From Histomonas meleagridis (lineage: Eukaryota > Parabasalia > Tritrichomonadida > Dientamoebidae), in the NCBI GenBank assembly GCA_020186115.1, contig WSYJ01000147.1, positions 282,237 through 346,236 of the forward strand: a stretch of DNA of 64,000 nt, written 5' to 3'. Both the position numbers and the translations under genes were made by a program. How positions within the stretch are numbered: the stretch's first letter is position 1; every line of letters begins with the position of its first letter. The notes below the pieces were generated by a model. That model was not told where the DNA came from. It saw only the letters and a list, made by a program, of their open reading frames with translations, and did no database searches. Shown here piece by piece: positions 8,527 through 19,374 of this stretch.

Positions 8527-10509
8527 ATGGAAACATTAGGTGTAGATTTTGGAAATCAATATTGCGTTGTAGGAACTGAGAAAAATGGGCACGTTGAAAT
8601 TTTTAAAAGTAACCATTCAAATCGTCTTATCCCTTCTATGGTAACATACACAAATGCAAGAAGATATTCATGTGAAGGTTCCCAACATCACCAAATGGAA
8701 TTCTTTGATTCTACAATTACCAACTTGAAACGATTAATTGGTTTAAAATATCAAGATAGAGCTGAATTAGAAAAGGCAGTTCCATTCACTCTTGTAGAAT
8801 TACCAGATGGTTTAACAGGAATCAGTGTTAATTATCATAATAAGCAGATAACACTTCGTCCTGAACAATGTATCGGATTTTTATTCAGATCAATCTTAAC
8901 ACAAGTTATATTCAATGTTCCTTTACTTGGAAGTGTTTCTGTTTCCGTTCCGCAGTATTGGAATGAAACCAAACGTCGTCTTCTTTTATTTGCTGCATCT
9001 TACATGAGTAAAGATGTATCCCTTATTAACTCCAACACCGCTGCAGCCATTGCCTATGCAGTCAACAACTCCAATCGTCTCCATCCCACGAATCCAATCA
9101 ATGTTTTATTCATTGATATCGGTCATCTTTCCATGAGTGTATCACTCACTAAAATCACTAAAACAGGTGTCAAGGTTATTAGTCATGCCTCCGATCCCAC
9201 CTTAGGCGGCTCTTCCTTCACCTCACTTTTCATTGATTATCTTCTTCAAAAGGTATCCGAGAAATATCATGGCTTTGATCCACGTCAACATCCTCGTGGT
9301 ATGCTTCGTTTTAGGAGTGCTGTCGAAAAAGCCAAAAAAGATCTTTCGGTTAACAAAGCCGTTAACTTCGAAGTTGATCCAATTATGGATGTGTACATTA
9401 ACTTTGTTGTTAAACGCGATGAACTTGACACTGCCATTGCGCCACTTTTGACGCGTATTAAAGCGCCAATTGACGAATGTCTCTCTAGTGCCAAAATTAA
9501 CAAATCGCAAATCGATGTTGTTCAACTTCTTGGCGGCGGCGCACGTGTTGTCTCTGTGAAACAACGAATTTCGGAAATAATTGGCAAAGATCTAAGCACG
9601 TCATTAAATTTGGATGAATGTGTTGCACTTGGCTGTAGTTATTATGCATCTATACACAAAGGAACATTTGCATTCGATGTACAAGATGTAACGCCAATGG
9701 ACATAATCACTAAATGGCACTTACCGCAATCAGGACGCGCCACGAAAAGTCTTTTGTTTAGGAAGTTTACTCCTATTCCAAGCATGAAATCATTTAACAT
9801 TGATATTGCGCAAGATAAAACTGATGTAATTGTGGAATCTAATAATGAAATAATTGGAACATTATATATAACGAAAATTAACAATTCGAATAACAACAAA
9901 TGTATGGTCAAAGCAAGTTTGGATAAGAACTTCATTTTGTCATTTGATATCAATGATAAGAACAATTTCAAATTGGAATACAAACCAATTGTTAACATTG
10001 ATAATGAAACAATAGAAAAGTGTATGGACATCGAAAGGCAAATGCAAAGAGATGATACAGAACAAGAGAAAATCGACGAAACTAAAAACGAATTCGAAGC
10101 AGAACTTTATTCATTCACAAGTGCAGTCGAAAACGAACTAAAGGATTACTGCGGAGATGAAGAAAGAGAAAAGATTCAAACAGAACAAAAATGGTTCGAA
10201 GATAACGAAGACCAAAGACATTCATTAGCAACATATAAAAGAAGAAGAGATGAACTAAAGAAGACAAAAGAAAAAGTGGAAATGAGAAAGAAAATGTTTA
10301 TGAGAATCGATGAAAAAGCAGATCAAATGATAAAAAGAGCGAATCACATGATGCAAGTTTATGACGGAAACACAAAAGCAGAAATAGAAAAGAGAAATAA
10401 ACTTTGGGATGCAGAAGAAATGATAATGGAAATGAAAAACGCAGATAGGAAAAAAGATCCGCCTTATAATTTGGATGAAATAGATGAAATGATTCGAGCT
10501 TTGGAATAA
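8527..10509 (+). CDS. Hsp110-type Hsp70 superfamily chaperone
   Basis: A 660-residue protein. The nucleotide-binding domain (1 to about 375) opens with the Hsp110-type signature GVDFGN, where classical Hsp70 has GIDLGTT. It also has the NSNTAAAIAYA element, the phosphate-2 region FIDIGHLSMSV and LLGGGARV near residue 335. The substrate-binding part is weakly conserved, and from about residue 500 onward the protein is a long charged helix ending NLDEIDEMIRAL. There is no signal peptide and no C-terminal KDEL, so a cytosolic location is likely. Hsp110 proteins act as nucleotide exchange factors and holdases for cytosolic Hsp70. It is shorter than yeast Sse1 or human HSPH1, mainly because the acidic loop is reduced. 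Confidence 0.85.
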   Translation: METLGVDFGNQYCVVGTEKNGHVEIFKSNHSNRLIPSMVTYTNARRYSCEGSQHHQMEFFDSTITNLKRLIGLKYQDRAELEKAVPFTLVELPDGLTGISVNYHNKQITLRPEQCIGFLFRSILTQVIFNVPLLGSVSVSVPQYWNETKRRLLLFAASYMSKDVSLINSNTAAAIAYAVNNSNRLHPTNPINVLFIDIGHLSMSVSLTKITKTGVKVISHASDPTLGGSSFTSLFIDYLLQKVSEKYHGFDPRQHPRGMLRFRSAVEKAKKDLSVNKAVNFEVDPIMDVYINFVVKRDELDTAIAPLLTRIKAPIDECLSSAKINKSQIDVVQLLGGGARVVSVKQRISEIIGKDLSTSLNLDECVALGCSYYASIHKGTFAFDVQDVTPMDIITKWHLPQSGRATKSLLFRKFTPIPSMKSFNIDIAQDKTDVIVESNNEIIGTLYITKINNSNNNKCMVKASLDKNFILSFDINDKNNFKLEYKPIVNIDNETIEKCMDIERQMQRDDTEQEKIDETKNEFEAELYSFTSAVENELKDYCGDEEREKIQTEQKWFEDNEDQRHSLATYKRRRDELKKTKEKVEMRKKMFMRIDEKADQMIKRANHMMQVYDGNTKAEIEKRNKLWDAEEMIMEMKNADRKKDPPYNLDEIDEMIRALE

Positions 10510-10618
10510 TTAATAAATGTGATATGAATTCAATGGGAAAATATCGTTTTGCTCTGAAAATGATTATCGTTGTATTGAAAATCGTATCGTATAAAGTGTA
10601 ATGTGATGTGAAAACGTA

Positions 10619-11176
10619 ATGTTATTGGGTTTCTTTTTCGGTGCAAATTTTCTAAATAAGTTAATCGGGAAATGGCACGGATTGGTGACTTACAATGAAC
10701 AGCCTCAAATTGGTATTTCTTTATATTTGTTTGCAACATCAAACTCAAATTCATTGCAAGGATGGATATGGAAAAATAATGTAACTCAAAAAAACATTGA
10801 TCTTATACAATATTACTTAGGAATAGCATACGTTAAAGAAGAAAAGAACAATTTGATTTTATCATTTTTTACCAAAAATGAATCATATTCAGTTAACTTA
10901 CAAAAAGACCCAACTGATTGTATAAATCAGTTTGTTGACAAATATGATGTATTTTTGTGTAACAATGTTTTAAATATAAAATTTGATCAATATACAATCA
11001 ATTTAATAAAATTCTCAGATGTAAGCAATAAAGAAGTAACAACACAACAAATCATTATATTTGCATCAGTTGGATCAATTCTAGCTTTTGTCTTAATATT
11101 TCCAAGAAAAAAAAAAACAAAAAAAAAGCTGATTAACAATAATTTCAAAAAATTCAAAAATTACGTTAAACTATAA
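10619..11176 (+). CDS. Unrecognised single-pass membrane protein
   Basis: A 185-residue protein starting at ATG 10619, about 110 bases after the Hsp110 stop on the same strand. The N-terminus (LLGFFFGANF) is hydrophobic and may be a short signal peptide. The outer segment of about 120 residues begins GKWHGLVTYNE and has two cysteines (DCIN, LCNN). A membrane span lies at about 145 to 162 (IIIFASVGSILAFVLIF), followed by an extremely basic tail RKKKTKKK. I do not recognise a family. The topology is type I, with a positive tail holding the protein in the membrane. The tail codons sit in an A-rich tract, so length variation there is likely. Confidence 0.55.
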   Translation: MLLGFFFGANFLNKLIGKWHGLVTYNEQPQIGISLYLFATSNSNSLQGWIWKNNVTQKNIDLIQYYLGIAYVKEEKNNLILSFFTKNESYSVNLQKDPTDCINQFVDKYDVFLCNNVLNIKFDQYTINLIKFSDVSNKEVTTQQIIIFASVGSILAFVLIFPRKKKTKKKLINNNFKKFKNYVKL

Positions 11177-11428
11177 TGACAGATAATTGTTTCACCTTGT
11201 TATTTAATAATATGAAATAATAGTAGTGATGTTTTTTTTAAAGCAAAGCCTCTAATTTATGATTTTGTACCATAAAGCGCATTTTTAATTTGAATAAAAC
11301 ATGTTATTTTTAAAATTACTTATTTAAATTACAATTTTTTCAATTAAACAAAAGATTAAAGCACTAAATCACTATCTCAAAGTCAGCTTAAAATTAAAAA
11401 ACTTTAAATTTTTTTAAATTAAATTTTA

Positions 11429-13234
11429 CTAAAATTGAAACTCATCAAAATCTGTTTCAATTTGTAAAGGATAAAACTGGTCTACGCACCAGTTATTAAT
11501 CAGAAATTCTATGAAATTGATTGCTATTTTTGAATAATCTTGAATTTGTATGATTTCATTAAAATCATGTTCAGGTTGAACAATATTAGGTGCAAACACA
11601 ATTGCCATATTTTTTGCATCCATTTTTGTTGTTTCTTCTGCTTGAACAAGTTTTCTTAAAAATCCAATTAAATAACCTAATAAACTTAAATGAGCCATTG
11701 GTAATTTATCTACAAATTCCAAAAATGTCTGATCTTCATAAGCTGTTTTTAATTGTGGTAAGATATCAACAGGACAAACCGGGTTAGGTATGCTTCTAAA
11801 CCAAAGTTTAAATAATGAAGTTATATCAAATACATTTGCATTTGAAAGTGGATTTTTTCCTTCGCTAAAATTTTTTTTCATTTCTAAAACATTCTTCATG
11901 TTTCCAGTAAGTCTAAATATTCCTTCAAGCTTTTCTGCACCTTTAGCAATAATTGCTTCAGCCATTAAGTGGACAATAATAGGAATAGGAAAGTCTGGAT
12001 ATAGTTTTTTTTGATACCATAAATGTTCATATATAGATGCTGAAAAAGATGGATATTTACAAAATATTTCTTTTGGTATAATATAAATATAATTTGTTTC
12101 TAAACCTGTTTTCGGTTTACCAACTGCACATCTCGATGAAAATCTAATATAAGTAAGTTGTGCTAATGATGAAATATTATAATTTTCAGACAATGAAGAC
12201 CTTGCAATATGTGATTTTATCCAAACTTCACTATTACGCGATGAAGGAAATATAGTAGCTATAATCAAAAATAGGTTCCATGTATTTCCTTCCCATTCTG
12301 GATTCGGATTATTCCTTGTTTGTTTAATAAGTTGGAAATATACCTCATCCCAAAGATTTGAATTATTATATAGAATTTGAATAAGCATATCTGCACAAAT
12401 TTGTGGTGCTTTAGTAAATATAACTCCAATATATCTTTGTATTAACTTAAAACATTTAACTGCAGTTTTTTCATCACTTGAATTTATAGATTTTATTAAA
12501 GGGAATTCTATTTGATCTTTAGTAAAATGTGTAATCTCTTCTAAAGATATAAGTTTCCTGTTAAAAGCTTTACCTTTTCGGTGTTCTCTAAAATATTGTT
12601 TTGCATATTCTTCAACTTGAAATTTATGTATATTTTCCATAATATCAGGTGGAAGATAAGGAGCATTTTGATTTGGAAAAAAAGAATCTGTTCTAACAAT
12701 AATGCTATTATTGCTAAGATTATTTTCATCAAAACTAGTCACATTTTCTGGAACATCAAGAAGAGGGACTAATGTAAAAATTTGGGTCTTCCTCTTTTTT
12801 ACCTCATGCTCATGATTATGAATTCTTTGTACTTTATGAAAATTTTTAAGTGGAAATGATAACGGTTCAAATATCCTAGAAAATATATTATTTTTAATGA
12901 AGGTATGACTTCTTCCTTGCATTTTACACATGTGTTTTTTTGGGTTTGCTTTTTTGTTTTCATGAAAGTTTAATAAAGTTGATTGATATCCTTCATTTTG
13001 ATATTCAGCATATTGAGATGTGAAATTTTGTTGTGCGTTCATATTTTCAATAAGTTCATAATATGTTTTAAGAAATTCTTGATAATTCGGATTTTCTATT
13101 ATAATTGGATTTAATGTTAATGGATCAAGAACTATTCCATCATTTGGAAAGTATGATATTGACTGTTGAGATTGTTCGTTGTGATAATAATAAAACCCTT
13201 CAATAGATTGATATCTGTAATAAACATTTAGCAT
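11429..13234 (-). CDS. MyTH4-RhoGAP domain protein (ARHGAP39/Vilse-like)
   Basis: A 601-residue protein. The N-terminus has a degenerate WW-like stretch (GFYYYHNEQSQQSISYFP). A MyTH4 domain covers about 240 to 350, with QILYNNSNLWDEVYFQLIKQ and NPEWEGNTWNLFLIIATIFP. A RhoGAP domain covers about 400 to 590. The GAP domain keeps the arginine finger in EGIFRLTGN, the core KLWFRSIPNPV and the NMAIVFAPNI helix, so it should be catalytically competent toward Rho/Rac GTPases. WW-MyTH4-RhoGAP is the domain order of ARHGAP39, which links Rac inactivation to microtubule or kinesin binding through MyTH4. Start ATG is 13234. The nearby NAP1 gene at 15662 is also a Rac-actin component, though co-regulation is only a guess. 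Confidence 0.92.
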   Translation of the reverse strand: MLNVYYRYQSIEGFYYYHNEQSQQSISYFPNDGIVLDPLTLNPIIIENPNYQEFLKTYYELIENMNAQQNFTSQYAEYQNEGYQSTLLNFHENKKANPKKHMCKMQGRSHTFIKNNIFSRIFEPLSFPLKNFHKVQRIHNHEHEVKKRKTQIFTLVPLLDVPENVTSFDENNLSNNSIIVRTDSFFPNQNAPYLPPDIMENIHKFQVEEYAKQYFREHRKGKAFNRKLISLEEITHFTKDQIEFPLIKSINSSDEKTAVKCFKLIQRYIGVIFTKAPQICADMLIQILYNNSNLWDEVYFQLIKQTRNNPNPEWEGNTWNLFLIIATIFPSSRNSEVWIKSHIARSSLSENYNISSLAQLTYIRFSSRCAVGKPKTGLETNYIYIIPKEIFCKYPSFSASIYEHLWYQKKLYPDFPIPIIVHLMAEAIIAKGAEKLEGIFRLTGNMKNVLEMKKNFSEGKNPLSNANVFDITSLFKLWFRSIPNPVCPVDILPQLKTAYEDQTFLEFVDKLPMAHLSLLGYLIGFLRKLVQAEETTKMDAKNMAIVFAPNIVQPEHDFNEIIQIQDYSKIAINFIEFLINNWCVDQFYPLQIETDFDEFQF

Positions 13235-13467
13235 TTGTGAAGTGCTTTATTCAAAATCGGTGTTATAAACTATTCAACCACTTCATTTTTACTTCACCTT
13301 CCCAGAAATAAAACTTTTATTAACCCTAAAAACTAAATTCCAGAAAACCATCAAACACTTTATGATGATAATTCTTTTGTCTCACATACTCAAAAAATGA
13401 AATTCCTTCATTTGAAGTAATCTGTAAAAATTGGATTAAAAAGCATTAAATAACTATAAATGTATTT

Positions 13468-13773
<306 letters not shown>

Positions 13774-13973
13774 TTAATAAATTGACACTTTCATTTGGAA
13801 TATTCAAAAAGACATTTTGGCGCTATTTTATGAACCTCAAATTTATTGCCACACCGTGCCATTAAAAATTGAATGATTCAAAAATTCGAATTTCTTTAAA
13901 TATTAAAGGGTGCAAAATGACATTTAATTACCGACTTATTTTGGCGCTTTGCTATTCAACTTCATTTTATTCA
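13774..13973. promoter_or_regulatory. Shared H4/H3 promoter with two E2F-type sites
   Basis: These 200 bases drive both histone genes. Two direct copies of TTTTGGCGC occur at 13815 to 13823 and 13939 to 13947. Each is embedded in ATTTTGGCGCT, which equals the E2F/DP consensus TTTGGCGC. On the H3 side, an initiator-like TCATTTTATTCA lies directly before the ATG at 13974. On the H4 side TCAATTTATTAA has the same relation. The sites are seen in the sequence; S-phase control through E2F is an inference from other eukaryotes. Confidence 0.65.
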
Positions 13974-14390
13974 ATGGCTCGTACAAAACAAACAGCTCGT
14001 AAATCTACTGGTGGTAAGACTCCACGTAAATCACTCGGTGCTAAGGCAGCTCGTAAGTCAACACCAGTTGTTGATTCACAAGGTGCTAAGAAGCAACATC
14101 GTTTCAGACCAGGTACAGTTGCTCTTCGTGAAATTCGTAAATATCAAAAGAGCACAGATCTTTTAATCCGTAAGCTTCCATTCCAACGTCTTGTTCGTGA
14201 AATTGCATCAGGATTTCGTGGTGATCTTCGTTTCCAATCATCAGCTATCGCAGCTCTTCAAGAAGCCTCAGAAGCTTACCTTGTTGGTCTCTTTGAAGAT
14301 ACAAACCTTTGTGCAATTCATGCAAACCGTGTTACTATTATGGAACGTGATGTTCAACTTGCACAACGCATTCGTGGCGAACGTAACTAA
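13974..14390 (+). CDS. Histone H3 (divergent trichomonad type)
   Basis: A 138-residue H3 from ATG 13974 ([15 protein letters not shown]). The longer open frame reaching back to 13869 includes promoter sequence and is not used. K4, K9, K14 and the ARKS motif around K27 are present. Downstream the sequence is unusual. The linker reads [15 protein letters not shown] in place of the usual APATGGVKKPHR. The region around the K79 position reads SGFRGDLRF, so the equivalent of K79 is a glycine or arginine and not lysine. The C-terminus is RIRGERN. The changes look fixed and ordered, not like decay. A centromeric variant is unlikely because the tail is canonical. Confidence 0.96.
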   Translation: MARTKQTARKSTGGKTPRKSLGAKAARKSTPVVDSQGAKKQHRFRPGTVALREIRKYQKSTDLLIRKLPFQRLVREIASGFRGDLRFQSSAIAALQEASEAYLVGLFEDTNLCAIHANRVTIMERDVQLAQRIRGERN

Positions 14391-14687
14391 ATTTATTAAA
14401 AATATATTTCTTTTGTTTAATTTTTACCATTTCAATTTTTTAATGAAAATTTGATAAAAAATGATTAAAGATTTGAATATCTAATTATTGCATAATAATA
14501 AATTTGTTATGAACATTAATGAAATAAATAATTATTAAGTTTGTTAAAACAGAATAAATCAATAAATAGTTTCCTTTTTGTCGAACTATTTTTTTACACC
14601 TTTCTGTTTATTTTCATCAATAAATACTTTGGATGGAGACCATGAAACTTTTTTAAAAATTAAAATAAAACAATATAATTTTCTAAT
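14391..14687. other. Intergenic region downstream of H3
   Basis: AT-rich DNA without recognisable coding content. A histone-type 3' stem-loop was not seen. Confidence 0.4.
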
Positions 14688-15220
14688 TTACTTACAATGG
14701 TTTCTTGTGTGCCAAACACCAGTTTCATACTGGAAGTAATTGATAACTTTTGCAAAAGTGAGTTTCGAATCACTTAATTTCTTTCTGTTTTTCCTTATTA
14801 CAAACACTACAACACCAACAATTATCACAATTATTGCTGTTGCACCACAAAGAATTCCATTTATTGCACCTTTGATATTTTATTTTTATTTTCACCAGAA
14901 TTATCTGACTTTGAATTAGGATCTGATGGAATTAATGTAGAGATTTGAATTGCTGTGGTATTTTCTTTCAATTCATTAATTTTATACTTCTGATGCTTTA
15001 ATATCAACATATTTAAAACTTATTATGATGTTATTAATTTGGGTTTTACCAACAAAAATATGTTTTTTGAAATTAATGCCTTAGGTAAATGATCATTATT
15101 AGATTCATATGTAATGATATTAATGCTAGTAGCATTTAGTTTAAAAATTATTATACCAAATGAAAATCCAAATCCAAATGATAAAGAAGATTTTAATCTA
15201 TTTTTTTGGAATGATTGCAT
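14688..15220 (-). pseudogene. Broken surface-protein gene, membrane and tail end
   Basis: On the minus strand, the piece near 14870 to 14688 encodes a clear membrane span and tail: GILCGATAIIVIIVGVVVF, then RKNRKK and a tail ending with a stop at 14688. This closely resembles the membrane region of the BspA-like protein at 26904 (GIICGAIVIVLIIVGIVIS). Just upstream, a Ser/Asn-rich juxtamembrane stretch (IPSDPNSKSDNSGENK) lies in a different frame, so a frameshift near 14872 separates them. A further open piece reaches 15220 but is followed by double stops. No leucine-rich repeats remain. I read it as a decayed type I surface-protein gene. Confidence 0.6.
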
Positions 15221-15661
15221 TTATGATTGGCACATTATTTTCATTATTACATTCATATAATTTTAGATATTGATAGATACATAGACAATTCAATGAATTA
15301 AATCACAAAAATGAAGAGAAAACAAATATATTAAACCTTTGTAAAAAAAATGTTTTCATATGGTTCACGACAATTCTGTTATTAAGTTTCTTTTTTGCAA
15401 ATAATTTATTTCAAGTCATTTTCATTTAATTTCGTAGGCTTATTATGTTGTGCAATGACAAATTCCATCTTAAACTTCTCTATCGATTTACCATAACCTT
15501 CAGAATGTCCGAATTCTTTTTTCGTTTTATTTACACACGTTTTATATTTTAATGTTTTGTAATTTCTAAGCACAAAATCCAAAATGTGTTCTGAGTTACA
15601 GTTCACATTATAAAAACCAAAAATATCGAATTCGAACTTTTACTTTTTGGCCTCGTTTTCT
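15221..15661. other. Intergenic region upstream of the broken surface-protein gene
   Basis: About 440 bases. A minus-strand open stretch at 15406 to 15606 exists but begins with GTG and has no ATG, so it is unlikely to be a gene. Confidence 0.35.
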
Positions 15662-18600
15662 TTACCTTTTTTTTTTTCCTTTCTCCATTTTCAAGTTTTT
15701 TTCTCTCTGCATTTCTATTTCTCTCGTCTTAATTTCCACCTCTCTGTACGCCTCCGTTATCACCGAGTACGGGAAGTTTGAGCCTATTCTTCCGTACTCC
15801 AAATCATTTATATACTTTGGGAACAAATCGGTCAAAATGATCATTGCGTTAACTGACTCGTGGGACATCTCCTGCACTGTATTCATTTTGAATGTTATAA
15901 TTCTTCTGTAGACTGAGAAATAGAACTGCATTGCTGTTCCGATAATTTTACTATCATTTGAACTACAAAACATTTTCAACAAATGTATAAACGCGTTAAT
16001 TGCGGCGGGTATCAAATGTAAGTTATATGAAATCATTTCATTCCCCGGTGAAAACTTTGCGTCATTCCAATGATTGTTCATATTTAATAAACTTAAGAAG
16101 AAGAAGAATTGGATTGGATCAGAGCATTTCGTGATTTGTTTCTCATTTAATATAATTTCAATGACTTTAAAGTCGTTCTTATTTAACGCGATTTCGATTA
16201 TTATATCTTCTTTGAGTCCAATTCTATCTGATGTTAATCGTAATACAGAACTATTTAATAATTTAATAAGTCCAGGAATGTTTTGTTCAATCATTTCATT
16301 CATTGATTTACGTAATAATTTTCGTATCATTAAAACTATTCCTAATTTAACAATTAAATCTGCAGCTGTATGAATTTGAGCATTCTGTGAACTCTTTGTC
16401 CATAATTGTCCATTATTCCTAAAGTCTGAATACCATGTACTAATATCATTTGATAAACTTTGATATATATTAAATATATTTAACATTATGTTGGTGATTT
16501 CAACTATTAATATATAATCTAATGAAAATGAAGAATGAATTCCTAAACTTGATATGAAATATTTAAAGCCTTGTTCAGAGATAAAGTCATCAACTTTATA
16601 ATCGTTTTGTAAATAATTAAAGAAACAATGGCCATATGGTGGATATAATGACTTCTTATAATCTTCTTTAATGAATTGGATAAGACGATTCTCAAAGACT
16701 TTGAGGAAGGTAATACTTGGGTCATTAGTTAATTCATTCTCTTTCGCATTACGTAATTTAGAAATTAGTTCTAAGAAACTATGGGATTCAGTCGTAGTGT
16801 TTTCAAATCGGAACTCAATCATTCGTAATGGATATGATACATTTAATAAGACATATAATGGCCATAATAATTGTGTAGCAGCTGAAAATGCTGCGTCGAC
16901 CATTGGTGCATCCGCAACGGAATTCTTAAATAATAATGAGCCTAAATTGGTGGTTAAATGATGTGCGAAGTATTCAGAGAAGTTAATCGGATCTTGTACC
17001 CCAATTAATGTAATGGAGTTAGGGATATTATCCATGAATTCTTTAAGTTGCCAGATAGGCTCGCGTAATTCTGCATCAGAAAATACTTCTTTGGTGCTGT
17101 CTGTGGCTTCAATATGCTCTAAATGATATTTAACATATGGATCGGGATCAAATAATTGTGAAAATCGATTTTGATTAACAATGGAAATAATTGGTTTGTT
17201 GGAGGTTAATAACTCTGATACTGTGGAACGTAAGGATTGAATTAAATCTCCACGCCAACTTTGCATGTATTTGTTTAAGACACTACGAACTGTTGGGATA
17301 TTGGTTAAACATATTTGATCACAATTAAAGAATGAACATAAGGTAATAAAACGTGAATAGATTTGGATACCGCCTTTCTTTTGTAATATATATTTGTTGA
17401 TGGTGTCCGAATGTTTCCATAACTGATGTATAGGGCACGATTGAAGAAAAGTGTCAAGCGGTTTTAACATCAATTTTGAATGAAAAACTATGGTTGTAAC
17501 GTGCTCAAAAAGTGAATTGAGAAATGCAGCTTTTTGCTTTGTTCGAACTTCATTAAATTGATAGAGAATACGTCCTGAACTATATATAAATGGTGTTACA
17601 TCATATCGAGAGCCTTTATCATATTGCTCAAGATCTAAGGTTTGAAGTTGTTCAGATAAATCTATCACTTTTGAAATTAGCTCATTTTGCCATGTTTCTT
17701 GCGAAGAACTATATTGATGAAGCATTTGATTCAGGTAGTTTGAATCTTGTGTTGCAAGGTTAAATAGGAAAAACCGAGATATTGTATTTTGGAATTTCGA
17801 GAAAAGAACGGAAAGATCGACTAAAACAGAGACAAGTTTGGCCGCGGTCTTAGAAATCGTTTCTTCTGAAAAAGCGACATTTATTTCATAACATGCAAAA
17901 CTTGCTAATGGAAGAATATTATACATGAATTTAGGTAGGTAAGAAGCATCGTATGAAGCTATATCAATGATATCTCTAAGAAGAGATGTGATATGAAGCA
18001 TCCTTTGTTTATGAGATATCTTCTTTTTATTTGTATTATCATCTGAAATAATACTAAGGAGTAATGGGTTAATCTTTTTGCCTGTCTTTTCGTATGCTTG
18101 GAAGATTGATTGGATTGAGATTTTATAAGTTCGAGATAAAAATATTGAATTGCAATCACTTAATATAGTGGTCATAATTGAACTAAATTGTTTGTTGAGT
18201 GTAATGAATTCATTAAAAATGATACAAAAGAAGGAAACGGTTTCTTTCATCAATTCAAGATTAATTAATATCATATGATGATAAGATGGTAAAGTGGAAT
18301 CTGGCGCTGTTTCCGATCTGTTAAAGACACTAAATGATTGCCAGTTAACTATTGGCCAGATTCCAAATACTTGAACTAAAAACGGTCCAATATTTGCACA
18401 GAATTGACTAAGTCGAATTGAAAGTACCCCAAATTCTTCTGATAAGAAATCAAATGGTGAAGCTGTGGATTGATTTGTGAATCTGATCAATGATCGAATA
18501 CCTCCATAAACAGGAATTTTTGTTAAGTCGGGGAAAATACTTGACATAAGAGCAACAATTCGAGATGGAGGATGAAAGTGTAAGAAAAGAACAACTTTGA

Positions 18601-18994
18601 TGATAGTAACAAATAATTTACAATACTGTACAGTAAAAACATTATTCCATCGAATGTCAAGTCCTATTGAATGTGAGTCCATTGATAATAACTGTTTCTT
18701 TGCTGTTTCATACCATTCAAACATGTAACTTAATATTTTTATTGCATTTTGTAATTGTGGTATATATTCTTTAACAAACTTGGAATTGCTTTCGCTTATC
18801 TTTACCGTTTTCGATTTTTGTGCATCTGTTAAAAAATTAATTAAATTTTGTCCTTGTTTAGTTTTTAAAGCTTTGCAGAAAGGAGACCCTTGATGAATAA
18901 TGGATCTAAGAACTTCCATCTGTGAGTAAAGTTGATCAATGTGTTGACAAAGTACTTCAGAGACATCAAAACTTCCAATCCGAGCTTTCGACAT
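15662..18994 (-). CDS. NAP1/HEM family subunit of the SCAR/WAVE complex
   Basis: A 1,110-residue all-helical protein, close to the 1,128 residues of human NCKAP1. Collinear similarity by eye includes TIVFHSKLMLKPLDTFLQ (human TIIFHTKMVDSLVEML), the segment from SVLNKYMQSWRGDLI, IWQLKEFMDNIPNSITLIG (human ALSELCFSINYVPNMVVW), LGIHSSFSLDYILIVEI and KLGIVLMIRKLLRKSMNE (human IGVILSFRSLAQEALRD). NAP1 with SRA1 forms the scaffold that holds WAVE inactive until Rac binds, driving Arp2/3 branched actin. Trichomonads become amoeboid on contact with host cells, so the role fits. The extreme C-terminus is a charged helix ending KGKKKR, unlike animals. Start ATG is 18994. Confidence 0.82.
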   Translation of the reverse strand: MSKARIGSFDVSEVLCQHIDQLYSQMEVLRSIIHQGSPFCKALKTKQGQNLINFLTDAQKSKTVKISESNSKFVKEYIPQLQNAIKILSYMFEWYETAKKQLLSMDSHSIGLDIRWNNVFTVQYCKLFVTIIKVVLFLHFHPPSRIVALMSSIFPDLTKIPVYGGIRSLIRFTNQSTASPFDFLSEEFGVLSIRLSQFCANIGPFLVQVFGIWPIVNWQSFSVFNRSETAPDSTLPSYHHMILINLELMKETVSFFCIIFNEFITLNKQFSSIMTTILSDCNSIFLSRTYKISIQSIFQAYEKTGKKINPLLLSIISDDNTNKKKISHKQRMLHITSLLRDIIDIASYDASYLPKFMYNILPLASFACYEINVAFSEETISKTAAKLVSVLVDLSVLFSKFQNTISRFFLFNLATQDSNYLNQMLHQYSSSQETWQNELISKVIDLSEQLQTLDLEQYDKGSRYDVTPFIYSSGRILYQFNEVRTKQKAAFLNSLFEHVTTIVFHSKLMLKPLDTFLQSCPIHQLWKHSDTINKYILQKKGGIQIYSRFITLCSFFNCDQICLTNIPTVRSVLNKYMQSWRGDLIQSLRSTVSELLTSNKPIISIVNQNRFSQLFDPDPYVKYHLEHIEATDSTKEVFSDAELREPIWQLKEFMDNIPNSITLIGVQDPINFSEYFAHHLTTNLGSLLFKNSVADAPMVDAAFSAATQLLWPLYVLLNVSYPLRMIEFRFENTTTESHSFLELISKLRNAKENELTNDPSITFLKVFENRLIQFIKEDYKKSLYPPYGHCFFNYLQNDYKVDDFISEQGFKYFISSLGIHSSFSLDYILIVEITNIMLNIFNIYQSLSNDISTWYSDFRNNGQLWTKSSQNAQIHTAADLIVKLGIVLMIRKLLRKSMNEMIEQNIPGLIKLLNSSVLRLTSDRIGLKEDIIIEIALNKNDFKVIEIILNEKQITKCSDPIQFFFFLSLLNMNNHWNDAKFSPGNEMISYNLHLIPAAINAFIHLLKMFCSSNDSKIIGTAMQFYFSVYRRIITFKMNTVQEMSHESVNAMIILTDLFPKYINDLEYGRIGSNFPYSVITEAYREVEIKTREIEMQREKNLKMEKGKKKR

Positions 18995-19374
18995 TTTGAC
19001 AGAAGTTATCGGTGACGGTTATTAAATTTTCGAAAAATCGCAAAATCTATTTATTTTATGAATTAAACAATAATCTGATTATGGTTGTCGTTATTGAAAA
19101 TCATGATTCAAAAATCCCCTAAATAAAAAAAGCTTATCAGTAAAATCGATTCTCAAAATTAAATTATTGCATCAAAATATATGTGATCTTTATGGTCACT
19201 ACCTTACACAGATTACATTCATTTTCAATATTACGCAAAATTATTATCAGACGCAATGGTAATACATTCGCTGACATTCGACAAGTTTTTGAAATAATTA
19301 TTTCACCGATACGTTCAATTTTATTCAAAAAAAAGTACAGAAAAAAACTTTTAATGGAGAAAAATCTGCTTTTT
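18995..19374. other. Intergenic region between NAP1 and a BspA-like gene
   Basis: Both neighbours are on the minus strand. The region carries the promoter of NAP1 and the 3' flank of the LRR gene. Short open frames on both strands here look like chance; nothing else was seen. Confidence 0.4.

Noticed and set aside
13869-13973. N-terminal extension of histone H3
   Set aside because: The upstream codons include the E2F-like site and initiator, and H3 begins at MARTK in all eukaryotes.
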